From: Amoebidium appalachense
Lineage: Eukaryota > Ichthyosporea
Length of the DNA stretch: 64,000 nucleotides
Reading direction: 5' to 3'
NCBI GenBank assembly: GCA_963693365.1
Contig: CAVNZM010000003.1
Span: 13,020,001-13,084,000, forward strand
Below are positions 47,940 through 59,074 of this stretch, one piece after another (positions within the stretch are counted from its first letter, which is position 1; every line of letters starts with the position of its first letter). Position numbers and translations under genes: made by a program. Below the pieces are notes generated by a model that ran no database searches, was not told the DNA's origin, and was given only the letters and a program-made list of their open reading frames with translations.

Positions 47940-48363
47940 ACTCTATAGTTACCCCCCTACCCCCTCCCCCCCCCCCTCCCCCCCCCCCCCCCCCCAACCC
48001 CACCTCTAACCCCCCTACCCCTACCTATACCCCCCCCTACCCCCCCCCCCCCCCTCCCCCTTCCCCTTTCTCCTTTGTGCAAGGAATAATACCAATTTTT
48101 TTTTTCTTCCCTTTTTCTTTTTTCGGGGGGGAGGGGGGGGGGGACTGCTTTGCTTATATCTTTATCCCTTTTTGCCATTGGGTGTGGGAGGGGGAGTGAG
48201 GATGGGGGGAGGGGGGGTGCCGGGATGTGCAAGTAATATTAGCGATTTTTTATTTCTTTTCTTTTTCTTTTTTTTTTTTTTTTTTTGGGGGGGGGGGGGG
48301 GGGGCTGCTATGCTTATATCTTTATCCCTTTTTGCCATTGGGTGTGGGAGGGGGAGTGAGGAT

Positions 48364-48396
<33 letters not shown>

Positions 48397-48480
48397 GCCG
48401 GGATGTGCAAGTAATAGCGATTTTTTATTCTTTCCTTTTTCTTTTTTTTTGGGGGGGGGGTTGGTAATTGTCAAATCTGG
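47940..48480 (+). repeat. homopolymer-rich repeats
   Basis: C/T tract to 48065, then two to three copies of a unit with CTTTATCCCTTTTTGCCATT, GGGTGTGGGAGGGGGAGTGA and G and T runs. Mirror at 60960-61470. Confidence 0.85.
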
Positions 48481-48659
48481 TTGGTGGAGAGAGCACCACA
48501 CAGCCTGTGCGGCAAAAAAACATTTTAATTGGTGAATAGAGCACCACTGTGACCCAAGGGCCTGAATAAAACTGCATATGTATCTATACAGTGCAAACAG
48601 CCACAGGCCGCACCGATGACTGAAATCACCCACACACACACGTAGCTACACATTTGGAC

Positions 48660-49200
48660 TTCGTGGTTACCCCCTATCCCCCCCCCCCCCCCCTACTCCC
48701 CCCTGCCCGAGGCTGCCCCCTTCCCCTTCCCCTTCCCCTTCGAGGCTGCAGCCTTCCCCTTCGAGAATGCAGCCTTCCCTTTCGAGGCTGCACCCATCCC
48801 CTTCGAGGCTACAGCCTTCCCCTTCGAGGCTACAGCCTTAGCCTTCCCCTTCGAGGCTACAGCCTTCCCTCCACCTGTCTGAGGCTGGGGGGGCTCCCCC
48901 CTTCCCCCCCCCCTCCCCTCCCTTCCCTTCCTCCCCCCCCCCTCCCCTCCCTTCCCTTCCCTCCCCCCCCCTCCCCTCCCTTCCCTTCCTCCCCTCCCTT
49001 CCCTCCCTCCCCTGCTTTATTTCCGCTTCGTGTGTTTGGTCTTTTGTTTTTGCATCTTCTCATGATGGTCATGGTGTCGGTCTTGTATGGTTTACTTAAA
49101 TCGAGGTACCGCGGCCGTGCTGTCACAGTGGCGGTCCGGGTGTGCTCCTCCACTGTGTGTGTAGAGGTGTGTGTGTGGGGAGGGGGGGGGGGGGGGGGGT
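48660..49200 (+). repeat. CTTCCCCTTCGAGGCTGCAG repeats and CT tract
   Basis: Eight short units of CCTTCGAGGCTRCAGCCTT between 48700 and 48870, then CCCTTCC mixtures to 49015. The part at 49020-49150 is unique sequence. Mirror at 60300-60770. Confidence 0.8.
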
Positions 49201-49209
49201 CAGAAGCTG

Positions 49210-49890
49210 TACATGCGCATTACGGTGTAGAGGCAGAGAGAGAGGGAGGGAAGGGGACGGATAGAGCCCGGGGATGCGTCGTTTGAGAGAGAGAGCACGG
49301 GAAGCTTCATTGAGAGGAGGGGGGGGGGAGGAGGCAGGGGAAGGGGAGGAGGCAGGCAGAGAGCCCAGCAATGCTCCGTCGAGACAGAGAGGGGGAGAGA
49401 GGGAGGGAGAGAAAGGGAGAAAGGAGAAGATGCGCGGCAGGGGAAGGGGAGGAGGCAGGGAAGAGGGCCCAGCAATGCTTCGTCGAGACAGAGAGGGGGA
49501 GAGAGGGAGGGAGAGAGGGGGGGAGAGAGGGAGAGAGAGGGAGAAAGGAGAACTTGAAGATGCGCGGCAGGGGAAGGGGAGGAGGCAGGGAAGAGGGCCC
49601 AGCAATGCTTCGTCGAGACAGAGAGGGGGAGAGAGCCTGAGGGAGAGAGAGGGAGGAGGCAGGGAAGAGGGCCCAGCAATGCTCCGTTGAGACAGAGAGG
49701 GGGGAGAGAGAGAGGGAGAGAGAGGGGGAGAGAGGGAGGGGGAGAGAGGGGGAGAGAGGGAGAACTTGAAGATGCTCGGCAGGGGAAGGGGAGGAGGCAG
49801 GCAGAGGGCCCAGCCATGCTCCATCGAGACAGAGAGGGGGAGAGAGGGAGGGAGTGAGAGGGGGAGAGAGGGAGGGAAAGGGAGGAGGCA
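49210..49890 (+). repeat. GA-rich array with conserved 60-bp unit
   Basis: Six units with CCCAGCAATGCTYCGTCGAG, ACAGAGAGGGGGAGAGAGGG and GGGGAAGGGGAGGAGGCAGG. Mirror at 59280-60240 has more copies. Confidence 0.85.
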
Positions 49891-50345
49891 GGCACCGCCC
49901 ACAGGATTGCATCGACGTGCTGGGGCTGGGCAGCAAGCGCGTGTTGCCCTTCCTGCCCGCCGGCAGCAACCGATTTGACACAGCCGAGGAGGCCTCAGTT
50001 GCCGCCTCCCGTGCCTACCCCGTCTACAGCATGCAAGTGCGCGGCTTCACCGAGCAGGAATACCTGGACTCCTGCGGGCCCTTCGGCATCCCCCCTGTGG
50101 CCGAGGAGGAGAGGGCCAGCGGCGTGCTTGCCAACCACCGCGCCCTTGCCCGGAGGGCGGCCATGGCCGCCCTCAAGCCCGTGTTTGGGGTGCCTGCCCC
50201 CAGCCCCATTCCCCACAACCCGTGGTGCCCGGTGCACCAGAACCGAGAGAGCATCGCGCGCGGGAACAAGGACTTTGCATTACGCCGCAGCTGTGTGTGC
50301 AGTTGGAGGGGGCCCCGGCCACCGAGGGTGCCATGGTGTGCCTGA
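49891..50345 (+). pseudogene. 5'-truncated HNH gene, left arm
   Basis: From 49891 the sequence equals the last third of the right-arm HNH gene (QDCIDVLGLGSKRVLPFLPA onward) and ends at the same stop (50343-50345). The 5' two thirds, including the HNH motif, are absent; the GA array is joined directly. It is therefore a deletion derivative. Confidence 0.8.
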
Positions 50346-50390
50346 CGGTGTCGTGGAGGTGGAAGGGCCGGGCTTTGGGGCTGTAGTGCG

Positions 50391-51371
50391 ATGGCGCTGA
50401 TATGCGCGATCGTGTCCTGCAACATGCCCTGTTTTTGCTTTGTCGGACCCGGGCCTGCCCGCACATGCACAACTGGGACCTGCAACATGCCCTGTTTTTG
50501 CTTTGTCAGACCCGGACCTGCCTGCACATGCACCCACAGCATTGCCTTGTTTTACTTTGTCAAATATGGAGCTGCCTGCACATGCGCGTTGCCGCCTGTA
50601 ACCAGCCAGGTGCTGAATTGTCAAATATGGAGCTGCCTGCACATGCACGTTACCGCCCGTAACATTGCCTTGTTATACTTTGTCAAATATGGAGCTGCCT
50701 GCACATGCACGTTGCCGCCTGTAACCAGCCAGGTGCTGAATTGTCAAATATGGAGCTGCCTGCACATGCACGTTACCGCCCGTAACATTGCCTTGTTATA
50801 CTTTGTCAAATATGGAGCTGCCTGCACATGCACGTTGCCGCCTGTAACCAGCCAGGTGCTGAATTGTCAAATATGGAGCTGCCTGCACATGCACATTACC
50901 GCCCGTAACATTGCCTTGTTATACTTTGTCAAAGATGGAGCTGCCTGCACATGCACGTTGCCGCCTGTAACCAGCCAGGTGCTGAATTGTCAAATATGGA
51001 GCTGCCTGCACATGCACGTTACCGCCCGTAACATTGCCTTGTTATACTTTGTCAAATATGGAGCTGCCTGCACATGCACGTTACCGCCTGTAACCAGCCA
51101 GGTGCTGAATTGTCAAATATGGAGCTGCCTGCACATGCACGTTACCGCCTGTAACCAGCCAGGTGCTGAATTGTCAAATATGGAGCTGCCTGCACATGCG
51201 CAACTAGGACCTGTAACATGCCCGGCCCAATCAGAACAAAACGTTAAAAATTATAATATAGCGCGCGTGTGTGAGTTAGGACCTGTAACGGGCCCGGTGC
51301 CCAATCAGAACAAAACATTAAAATTTAAATTTAACGAGTTTTGGGGGACGCGCAAAAAAATTGTAATGTAA
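50391..51371 (+). repeat. 123-bp in-frame tandem repeat, left arm
   Basis: A 123-base dimeric unit (TGTCAAATATGGAGCTGCCT, GCACATGCACGTT with two alternate tails) repeats about four and a half times. Because 123 is a multiple of three, one frame from ATG 50391 stays open for 326 codons (41-residue unit with CQIWSCLHMH). Whether it is expressed is unknown; the right arm has about seven units. Confidence 0.75.
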
Positions 51372-51479
51372 GATGGCGACTCCTGAAGGGGGGTTTCGGG
51401 GGACCGCCGGGGAGACCATGCCCGTGAACGTTATGGCGCGTAAGCGCCCCGAGAGCGCGCAAGCGCTCTCCCGCCTACG

Positions 51480-51600
51480 GCGCGTAGGCGCCCCCCCCCC
51501 CCCCCCAAAAAAAAACCCCCCCAAACGTAGCTCGGGGGTTTTTTTGGGGGGGTTTTTTTGGGGGGGGGGGGGGGGGGGGGGGCGCCTACGCGCCGTAGGC
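51480..51600. repeat. hairpin at centre of giant inverted repeat
   Basis: GGCGCGTAGGCG, C run, A run, C run and AAACGTAGCTC face G run, T run, G run, T run, G run and CGCCTACGCGCC. The symmetry point is near 51530-51540 with an unpaired loop of about nine bases. Sequence immediately outside (GAACGTTATGGCGCGTAAGC and onward) is perfectly mirrored. Confidence 0.85.
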
Positions 51601-51645
51601 GGGAGAGCGCTTGCGCGCTCTCGGGGCGCTTACGCGCCATAACGT

Positions 51646-52929
51646 TCACGGGCATGGTCTCCCCGGCGGTCCCCCGAAACCCCCCTTCAGGAGTCGCCAT
51701 CTTACATTACAATTTTTTTTGCGCGTCCCCCAAAACTCGTTAAATTTAAATTTTAATGTTTTGTTCTGATTGGGCACCGGGCCCGTTACAGGTCCTAACT
51801 CACACACGCGCGCTATATTATAATTTTTAACGTTTTGTTCTGATTGGGCCGGGCATGTTACAGGTCCTAGTTGCGCATGTGCAGGCAGCTCCATATTTGA
51901 CAATTCAGCACCTGGCTGGTTACAGGCGGTAACGTGCATGTGCAGGCAGCTCCATATTTGACAATTCAGCACCTGGCTGGTTACAGGCGGTAACGTGCAT
52001 GTGCAGGCAGCTCCATATTTGACAAAGTATAACAAGGCAATGTTACGGGCGGTAACGTGCATGTGCAGGCAGCTCCATATTTGACAATTCAGCACCTGGC
52101 TGGTTACAGGCGGCAACGTGCATGTGCAGGCAGCTCCATATTTGACAAAGTATAACAAGGCAATGTTACGAGCGGTAACGTGCATGTGCAGGCAGCTCCA
52201 TATTTGACAATTCAGCACCTGGCTGGTTACAGGCGGCAACGTACATGTGCAGGCAGCTCCATATTTGACAAAGTATAACAAGGCAATGTTACGGGCGGTA
52301 ACGTGCATGTGCAGGCAGCTCCATATTTGACAATTCAGCACCTGGCTGGTTACAGGCGGCAACGTGCATGTGCAGGCAGCTCCATCTTTGACAAAGTATA
52401 ACAAGGCAATGTTACGGGCGGTAACGTGCATGTGCAGGCAGCTCCATATTTGACAATTCAGCACCTGGCTGGTTACAGGCGGCAACGTGCATGTGCAGGC
52501 AGCTCCATATTTGACAAAGTATAACAAGGCAATGTTACGGGCGGTAACGTGCATGTGCAGGCAGCTCCATATTTGACAATTCAGCACCTGGCTGGTTACA
52601 GGCGGCAACGTGCATGTGCAGGCAGCTCCATATTTGACAAAGTATAACAAGGCAATGTTACGGGCGGTAACGTGCATGTGCAGGCAGCTCCATATTTGAC
52701 AATTCAGCACCTGGCTGGTTACAGGCGGCAACGCGCATGTGCAGGCAGCTCCATATTTGACAAAGTAAAACAAGGCAATGCTGTGGGTGCATGTGCAGGC
52801 AGGTCCGGGTCTGACAAAGCAAAAACAGGGCATGTTGCAGGTCCCAGTTGTGCATGTGCGGGCAGGCCCGGGTCCGACAAAGCAAAAACAGGGCATGTTG
52901 CAGGACACGATCGCGCATATCAGCGCCAT
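51646..52929 (-). repeat. 123-bp in-frame tandem repeat, right arm
   Basis: Minus-strand counterpart of 50391-51371 with about seven units; the frame from ATG 52927-52929 is open for 427 codons. Confidence 0.75.
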
Positions 52930-52974
52930 CGCACTACAGCCCCAAAGCCCGGCCCTTCCACCTCCACGACACCG

Positions 52975-54090
52975 TCAGGCACACCATGGCACCCTCGGTG
53001 GCCGGGGCCCCCTCCAACTGCACACACAGCTGCGGCGTAATGCAAAGTCCTTGTTCCCGCGCGCGATGCTCTCTCGGTTCTGGTGCACCGGGCACCACGG
53101 GTTGTGGGGAATGGGGCTGGGGGCAGGCACCCCAAACACGGGCTTGAGGGCGGCCATGGCCGCCCTCCGGGCAAGGGCGCGGTGGTTGGCAAGCACGCCG
53201 CTGTCCCTCTCCTCCTCGGCCACAGGGGGGATGCCGAAGGGCCCGCAGGAGTCCAGGTATTCCTGCTCGGTGAAGCCGCGCACTTGCATGCAGTAGACGG
53301 GGTAGGCACGGGAGGCGGCAACTGAGGCCTCCTCGGCTGTGTCAAATCGGTTGCTGCCGGCGGGCAGGAAGGGCAACACGCGCTTGCTGCCCAGCCCCAG
53401 CACGTCGATGCAATCCTGTGGGCGGTGCCAGGCCGGTGCGGTGCTGGGGGTGTATGTGCGCACAAACTTGGGGTTGGCAGCCGTCTCCTTGAGCCGCCGC
53501 TTGTAGCTGTTGTAGCGCCTGCTGCGCACCACCAGGTTGCCAGTGCGGCAGTCGTGCGGGATGTTGTTGCGGTGGTCCACCATCAGGGCAGTGTGCACCG
53601 TCGGTGGGCGCCCCGCCCGCAGCAGCACCAGCTGGTGCAGGCCCGGCACAAACGGCGCGTGGATGGTCTGCCCAGGCAGAAACAGGCGCAGGTAGGGGGC
53701 CGGTTCCGTGGTGCCCTGCCGCACACACAGCACCCACCGCAGCCGCACCACCCAGGCCACATCCTCGGGGTCCACCAGGAAGCCCCCCACGTCCTCCACG
53801 TAGAGCCAGCCCCTTTCCACATCCGTCACGCCGACGGCAACGGGCCTCTCATAGACAGTCTGCCGGGTCTGCACAGGGGCTCCGAGTTCTTCTCCCTCGC
53901 TGTCTTCGGCCTCCAAATCCCCTCTCCTCTCCACCACCACCATGCGGCCCGTGCCTGCACTCAATCCCGCCAGCGTGTCCACCACCTCCGGCCACGACAC
54001 ACCCGCACTGTGCTGGGCTATGAACCGCAGGTGCAGTGGCCACGAGTGACGGGGCGCACGCACCAGGGAAGGCAGCAGCAGGCCGGACAT
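52975..54090 (-). CDS. HNH endonuclease-like protein, intact copy
   Basis: 371 residues from ATG 54088-54090 (an upstream GTG is in frame). Around residues 165-195 the sequence TALMVDHRNNIPHDCRTGNL has the HNH_3 pattern: D-H followed by N and D-x-R-x-x-N-L. The preceding RLFLPGQTIHAPFVPGLHQL fits the same domain. The last ~140 residues (DTAEEASVAASRAYPVY, SCGPFGIPP) form a separate part that is also found, truncated, at 49891-50345. Such proteins in viruses are often free-standing homing-type nucleases; no intron is seen around it. A TATAAAAG lies at 54201-54208 on this strand, about 110 bases upstream. Adjacent to a retrotransposon insertion but not hit by it. Confidence 0.7.
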   Translation of the reverse strand: MSGLLLPSLVRAPRHSWPLHLRFIAQHSAGVSWPEVVDTLAGLSAGTGRMVVVERRGDLEAEDSEGEELGAPVQTRQTVYERPVAVGVTDVERGWLYVEDVGGFLVDPEDVAWVVRLRWVLCVRQGTTEPAPYLRLFLPGQTIHAPFVPGLHQLVLLRAGRPPTVHTALMVDHRNNIPHDCRTGNLVVRSRRYNSYKRRLKETAANPKFVRTYTPSTAPAWHRPQDCIDVLGLGSKRVLPFLPAGSNRFDTAEEASVAASRAYPVYCMQVRGFTEQEYLDSCGPFGIPPVAEEERDSGVLANHRALARRAAMAALKPVFGVPAPSPIPHNPWCPVHQNRESIARGNKDFALRRSCVCSWRGPRPPRVPWCA

Positions 54091-54200
54091 GGTTGCACTT
54101 GGAAGAGGCACAGAAAAAAAAACAACGGTGGCTGCACCGGGTCTGGCTTTTCAGTTGCACACACACCGGACGGCTCTGTCAAATTTCAGCCCCTGCCCCA

Positions 54201-54208
54201 CTTTTATA
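54201..54208 (-). promoter_or_regulatory. TATA box of HNH gene
   Basis: TATAAAAG on the minus strand, about 111 bases before ATG 54090. Confidence 0.5.
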
Positions 54209-54379
54209 CCCCACCCTTCCCAGCACAAAACGTCCACATGGGCCGGCCTTTTTCTGCTCCTTGGCAACTGTGAACTCCTCCTTGCACTTCCGCCAGCCTG
54301 TGAACCACACACGGCACACACCACCGGCACAGTCTGGGTCGTGCGACTGGGCCATGGTTCCTCTGCACATGCACAGAAA

Positions 54380-54600
54380 AAAATACGGGGGAGGGGGGAG
54401 GGGGGGGGGGGAGGGGGAGGTGGAGGGGGGGGGAGGGGGAGGGGGGAGGGGGAGGGGGGGGAACACACACCCCCCAAAATAAAAAATGAAAATAAAAATA
54501 AAATAAAAATAAAAATAAAAAACATACAGGCACGCCCACGTCCACCCCTTCCCCCCCGGGCCACACCCACAAAAAGCAATAAACAAACAATAAGAACAAA
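54380..54600. repeat. G-rich and A/T-rich simple sequence
   Basis: GAGGGGG runs at 54388-54465 and AAATAAAAA runs at 54476-54520. No gene. Confidence 0.7.
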
Positions 54601-54622
54601 AACAAAAACACACAAGCACCAC

Positions 54623-54627
54623 CCCAG
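54623..54627 (+). other. target-site duplication, left
   Basis: CCCAG, repeated at 58236-58240 directly after the 3' LTR. Confidence 0.8.
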
Positions 54628-55107
54628 TGTAAACAACTGTACACATGAACTGTACATGTTTACTAAAGAATGTGATCTACTAGCACACAATTCGTTCTTT
54701 GTCATGAATATCACATAAATATTATGTCCACACCAATAGGAATCAATCTTACCTAAGAAATGAACCATGTATGATTCTACCGCTGCATACCACATAAACG
54801 AAGTGAACCAATAAGATGTTTGCATAAATAGGACGAAGGTCTGACTGGCTTGGACCGCACCAGAATCACGAATGGCATGTTGCCACCCGCGCTGGCCGCG
54901 GATGAAGCAATCCTGGGCCTTGATCCGAAACCTGGGGGCTATATAACAAAGCCGTCCCAGTACGGGGATCACATCAGTGAAGTCTGAGACAGACTGAGTC
55001 GGCCCATAGTAAAAGCAACCTGGCCGCGTGTGCCTTTCTACCCGTTCTCTGTCTTTATTTTGATTCAGTTGTACTCTGCCTTATCCTAACTAGTCCAACT
55101 GTTTACA
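54628..55107 (+). repeat. 5' LTR
   Basis: 480 bases. CTATATAAC near 54949 is a likely TATA box, and TCTTTATTTTGATTC near 55058 lies in the transcribed end. It begins TGTAAACAAC and ends TTTACA. Confidence 0.9.
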
Positions 55108-55108
55108 T

Positions 55109-55126
55109 TGGCGACCGCGGCAGGAC
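55109..55126 (+). promoter_or_regulatory. primer-binding site
   Basis: TGGCGACCGCGGCAGGAC starts one base after the LTR. Its complement ends GTCGCCA and fits the 3' end of arginine-type tRNAs as I remember them; the tRNA identity is tentative. Confidence 0.7.
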
Positions 55127-57744
55127 ACTGTTTTACATTGCCAACTGTTTACATTGGCGACCGCGCAGTTCAAGAATCTCGCATCCTTCGAATCTCACAT
55201 CTTTCAATCAGTTCAAGAATCTCACATCTTTCAATCAGCTCAAGAATCTCCCATGGCCGATCACAATCCTTATTACCCCGATGATAGGCACATCTTTCCT
55301 TCAAGTTGTCCGGCTTAGAATATATACACCGACAAGTTTGAAGTGGCCAGCCCACCTACACGGAAAGAATTGAAAGCATGTAAAACTTCTTTTGCTACGA
55401 CACATCAAAAATGTGAAGAAAAACGAATACACAACGAAACAACGAATACACGAACAAACGAATAAAGAATTGCTAACGAAGCAATGAACCAACGAAAAAC
55501 GAACCATCACGAATACGCAATGAAATAAAGAATTAACGACAAGCGAATGCATAGAGGAAATACGAATGAATGCAACACAAAACAAAACGAAGTAACGAAG
55601 TTATCAAACGACAAAAAACGAAAAACGAAAGCAAAATGAACTGGAAATACGAAAATGAAAGGACGAATGCACAACACTGCTTGGGTTGCAATGCACACAG
55701 CCCCCTCTATGTTAGGAAGAAAATAAAACCGTTGCCCTTGCGTGCATTGCCCTATTGCACACTGCCATCGTGTCCATGCCACCGCATGCACGTCCACACT
55801 CGCAAGCCAGATGCACGGCCACTTTCAGCACAAATGCACTTAACGAAGAAGATAGTCGCTGTTGCTATAGCATGTAGGACCTAAGATCTTATGAAAGTAG
55901 TGTTGCATGCATGCTTCGAATCCCTTGCTGTTCTCGAATACAGCATGCCCCATAGTTTAGCGCACAGGATGCACAACATGCGCATGAATGTATGCTGGCA
56001 TGCCTAAACACATTACGAACATATGCCTGACTCATGTATGGCGGCCCTTCCTGGTGCCACGCCCTAACGAATTTGCACTCTTGGTGCACAAAAGGCATGT
56101 AATAAAGTCGATGCAGAACTTTTGTTCATGCATGTGAAAAACAAAGAAGGTGTTGGGTACGAATTTTAAGGTGAATGCCCGTCTGTGGCAATACTGTGTA
56201 ACATACCAATTACACTGTCAAGCCTTGCACTAGCTGCCGGCACACCCCCACCAGAACAAAAGAATGTGGTATGGGCACCGCTCCCTCACAACCCCATCAT
56301 ACAGTGTCAGTATTTTGGCTGGAAGCCTTTCAGTTTCGAATTACGAATACCCTCCTTCACTACTGAAGAAAGTGACGTGGAAGACAAATACGAATACGAA
56401 TGCAAGGTGTTGTTGACTAACACATCGGACCATCATGTGTACCTACTAGGCCCTGGTACGGAGGTGACCATGTTATTCCCTTGCAATATGATGACACTGT
56501 AACAATTTAGCACGTGCATACCCCACCAATGGGCACATGCGGGAGACAACCCCACAAGCTGCCTTATTGGGCACCTCTGCTAAAACGAATATTCTTCTCA
56601 CGAAGGAACAGAAGAATGCCACGAACACGAACCACACACCCCCCAGGCAGCTACTTACGTCTGATGTATGAAAGTAGTAGGTGTGTGAATGGGGTAACTA
56701 CATGAACACCAACACGAAAGCAAGCACAGCACAAAGCAGTTCCACGAATACGAATGGTTTTGGTATTCCACACAACGAACAGAACCTACAGTAGGGCCAC
56801 CTACAAATGAAGCAGAGGATGGGGCACCATCCAGACCTGCACTGGAGGATATGAAGATACGAAGCGCGCTCACGAAGTTGCTTACAAAAGAAAGGGCGAC
56901 TGCGACGACTTTTCTTTTTAGGCCAAGCCTCCAGAAGAATGTATTATGCCTGGAATCCCCCTGCTCAACGAAAATGGCTGGCAAATGGGATACGAAAACT
57001 GCTCACGAATGGAAGCATGTGTTTTCTGAAGGAGGCTTGCTTTGCCTACCCTCTTCTTATGAATTATGAACCGGGCTTTTACTGGTTCTGACGGGTGATA
57101 TATTTCTTTATGTCGCCCAACGAAGAACACTAAGTCTTGGGCATTTTTATTCTGTTTTTCCCAGCTCCGATGATGCAGGGTTAAAGCTGAAAGGAAAGAA
57201 GTGCTCTTTGTTCATGAAAGAAGTGGCTTTTCCGGCCATGGTGACTCGCCTTACAGTCTTAAGGTAGAACCGGGATAAGGAGCAGCGGCTAAGCCTTGAA
57301 GCTATCCACCACTACCTGAGCTACGAAGTGACCTAAGGCTCGAGTTATATTCATTATCGAATGTTTGGTATGATCATTCATCCACACAACCAAATTACTC
57401 GCAATTGAAAACGAATCTGCGGGAGTATCCTAAAAAGGAAAAATTCCCAAAAAGGAAAATACTACTTCTACAGAAAAGCCAAGCACAGAGACGAAGGCTT
57501 AGCGAATTATTCGCACGCACACTCTGCAACAATCTTCGCCACGAAAATGAAATCACAGAAGAATGCTGCATGAATTTACGTTTTGGCAAATGAAGAAGTG
57601 CTCATAGACGTGCACAACTCTATTCCACCGTCCTTGCTCTGTTCTGTCCAGCAGCTCGGCACACACAAGAATTCTCGCTGAAGGTTGTTTATCGCCTCTC
57701 AGCCTGGTGGTTTGCTTGTCTAACAACACCACCAGGCTCCCGAC
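55127..57744 (+). other. retroelement interior without recognised gene
   Basis: Frames of about 60-109 codons only; the longest readable ones (for example 56185-56502) match nothing known. CGAA-containing words are strikingly dense (55420-55640). A second short TTGGCGACCGCG occurs at 55154-55165, a duplicated PBS. Confidence 0.6.
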
Positions 57745-57755
57745 AAGGGGGGGAG
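57745..57755 (+). promoter_or_regulatory. polypurine tract
   Basis: AAGGGGGGGAG directly abuts the 3' LTR, as expected for the plus-strand primer. Confidence 0.8.
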
Positions 57756-58235
57756 TGTAAACAACTGTACACATGAACTGTACATGTTTACTAAAGAATG
57801 TGATCTACTAGCACACAATTCGTTCTTTGTCATGAATATCACATAAATATTATGTCCACACCAATAGGAATCAATCTTACCTAAGAAATGAACCATGTAT
57901 GATTCTACCGCTGCATACCACATAAACGAAGTGAACCAATAAGATGTTTGCATAAATAGGACGAAGGTCTGACTGGCTTGGACCGCACCAGAATCACGAA
58001 TGGCATGTTGCCACCCGCGCTGGCCGCGGATGAAGCAATCCTGGGCCTTGATCCGAAACCTGGGGGCTATATAACAAAGCCGTCCCAGTACGGGGATCAC
58101 ATCAGTGAAGTCTGAGACAGACTGAGTCGGCCCATAGTAAAAGCAACCTGGCCGCGTGTGCCTTTCTACCCGTTCTCTGTCTTTATTTTGATTCAGTTGT
58201 ACTCTGCCTTATCCTAACTAGTCCAACTGTTTACA
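57756..58235 (+). repeat. 3' LTR
   Basis: 480 bases, same as 54628-55107. Confidence 0.9.
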
Positions 58236-58310
58236 CCCAGTCACTCCAATCACGCGCGCACCACGTCAAGCACCACCCCAGTCACTCCAAGAACGCGCGC
58301 ACCACGTCGA
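58236..58310 (+). repeat. target-site duplication and short tandem repeat
   Basis: CCCAG at 58236-58240, then two ~35-base units (CAGTCACTCCAAKMACGCGC and GCACCACGTC). The intact target-like word AAGCACCACCCCAGTCACTC is still visible at 58269-58288, showing the tandem predates the insertion. Confidence 0.7.
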
Positions 58311-58483
58311 GGCCCCACACAACCACGCCCTTGCCGTGTTGGGGCACCACTCCGGCTGTTTCCAGGCCGAGGAAGACATGTGCGAATTTCAAAAAACTTA
58401 CTGTGCATTCCCTTGCCCTCACTGGGGCCCAGGCCTGCTGGGCAAGTTGCGCCGCTGGGGCCACGCACGCGCAGACACTGCCC

Positions 58484-58514
<31 letters not shown>

Positions 58515-58666
58515 GGGCCAATCAAACTGGGTCTAGCACCACGTAGATCATGCAGCTACCGGGGTGGCTGCGTGCCGCGCACGGCAGTGCCTGCCTGTGG
58601 CAGCCGGTTTCGCAGATTTTCAGACCCCGTCATCCCGGCAACAGTCTGGCCCGTTTTAAAATCTTA

Positions 58667-59074
58667 ATGGCTGAGCCGAAATTAGTTAGGGCAGTTTTTC
58701 ATCTGAAATGTCACGGCCGCGTCTTGCCGATGGCTGCCCGTTACGAAACCCCGGGAGCCACTGGTCTGCACAGCCAGTTCGCCCCTCGGCCTCAGGGCAA
58801 AAAAAAAAACATGGCAAGAAAAAAGAAAAAGACAAGAGGGCTGTGCGAGCGCTGCCACAAGGAGGTGGCGTGCGCAGCCTGTAGCGACAGGGAGGGGGAA
58901 ACGATATACGGCCTCTGCACTCTTTGCGGCCTTCTGATCAAATGCCCAAAATGCACAAAAAACGTGCCCAGCTGGTGCCCGGAAAAGGGGTGCAAGGAGT
59001 GTTTGCAGTGGGACAAAGACGCGCCTACACGCTTTGAAAACGAAGACAAGGCATGGTATTCAGGACACACGTAG
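58667..59074 (+). CDS. Cys-rich zinc-binding-type protein
   Basis: 135 residues from ATG 58667, or 87 from ATG 58811 (MARKKKKT) which follows an A run. The C-terminal part carries CERCHKEVACAAC, CTLCGLLIKCPKC and CPEKGCKEC, four or more CxxC pairs that would bind zinc. It differs from the C-x-H repeat protein of the arms. Another open frame starts inside its end and continues to about 59280 with CKDGCRFLEVWDKDCRARL and PPKKRARFEEN, a possible nuclear-localisation motif; a one-base shift or short intron could join them. Present only in the right arm. Confidence 0.5.
   Translation: MAEPKLVRAVFHLKCHGRVLPMAARYETPGATGLHSQFAPRPQGKKKNMARKKKKTRGLCERCHKEVACAACSDREGETIYGLCTLCGLLIKCPKCTKNVPSWCPEKGCKECLQWDKDAPTRFENEDKAWYSGHT

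Larger units (their letters stand above)
45420..51530 (+). repeat. giant inverted repeat, left arm
   Basis: Reverse complement of 51545-64000 apart from a ~5.8-kb right-only segment. Matching landmarks are 47278-47643 with 61776-62141, 50391-51371 with 51646-52929, and base 45420 with base 64000. Arms differ by rare point changes (for example in the reading frame upstream of the zinc gene) and by repeat copy number. Confidence 0.9.
54628..58235 (+). mobile_element. non-autonomous LTR retrotransposon
   Basis: 3608 bases with two 480-base LTRs, TG...CA ends (TGTAAACAACTG and CAACTGTTTACA), a primer-binding site right after the 5' LTR, a polypurine tract right before the 3' LTR, and a 5-base target duplication CCCAG. 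The 2648-base interior has no reverse transcriptase, integrase, protease or gag zinc knuckle that I can see. It is AT-rich with many CGAAT motifs and short frames only, so the element needs another element's enzymes. The LTRs have equal length and I see no difference between them, which points to a recent insertion. A 5-base duplication fits Ty3/gypsy-type integration; that lineage is inference. Confidence 0.9.

Noticed and set aside
50391-51371. Tandem repeat ORF called as an established gene
   Set aside because: Openness can follow from unit length alone; listed as a repeat with a possible product.
51480-51600. Palindrome dismissed as a pure sequencing read-through artefact
   Set aside because: Arms differ in copy numbers, base changes and a 5.8-kb segment, which a simple fold-back of one strand would not produce. 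An assembly error is still possible.
56185-56502. 105-codon ORF in the retroelement as gag
   Set aside because: No zinc knuckle, nucleocapsid-like basic region or other gag feature seen.
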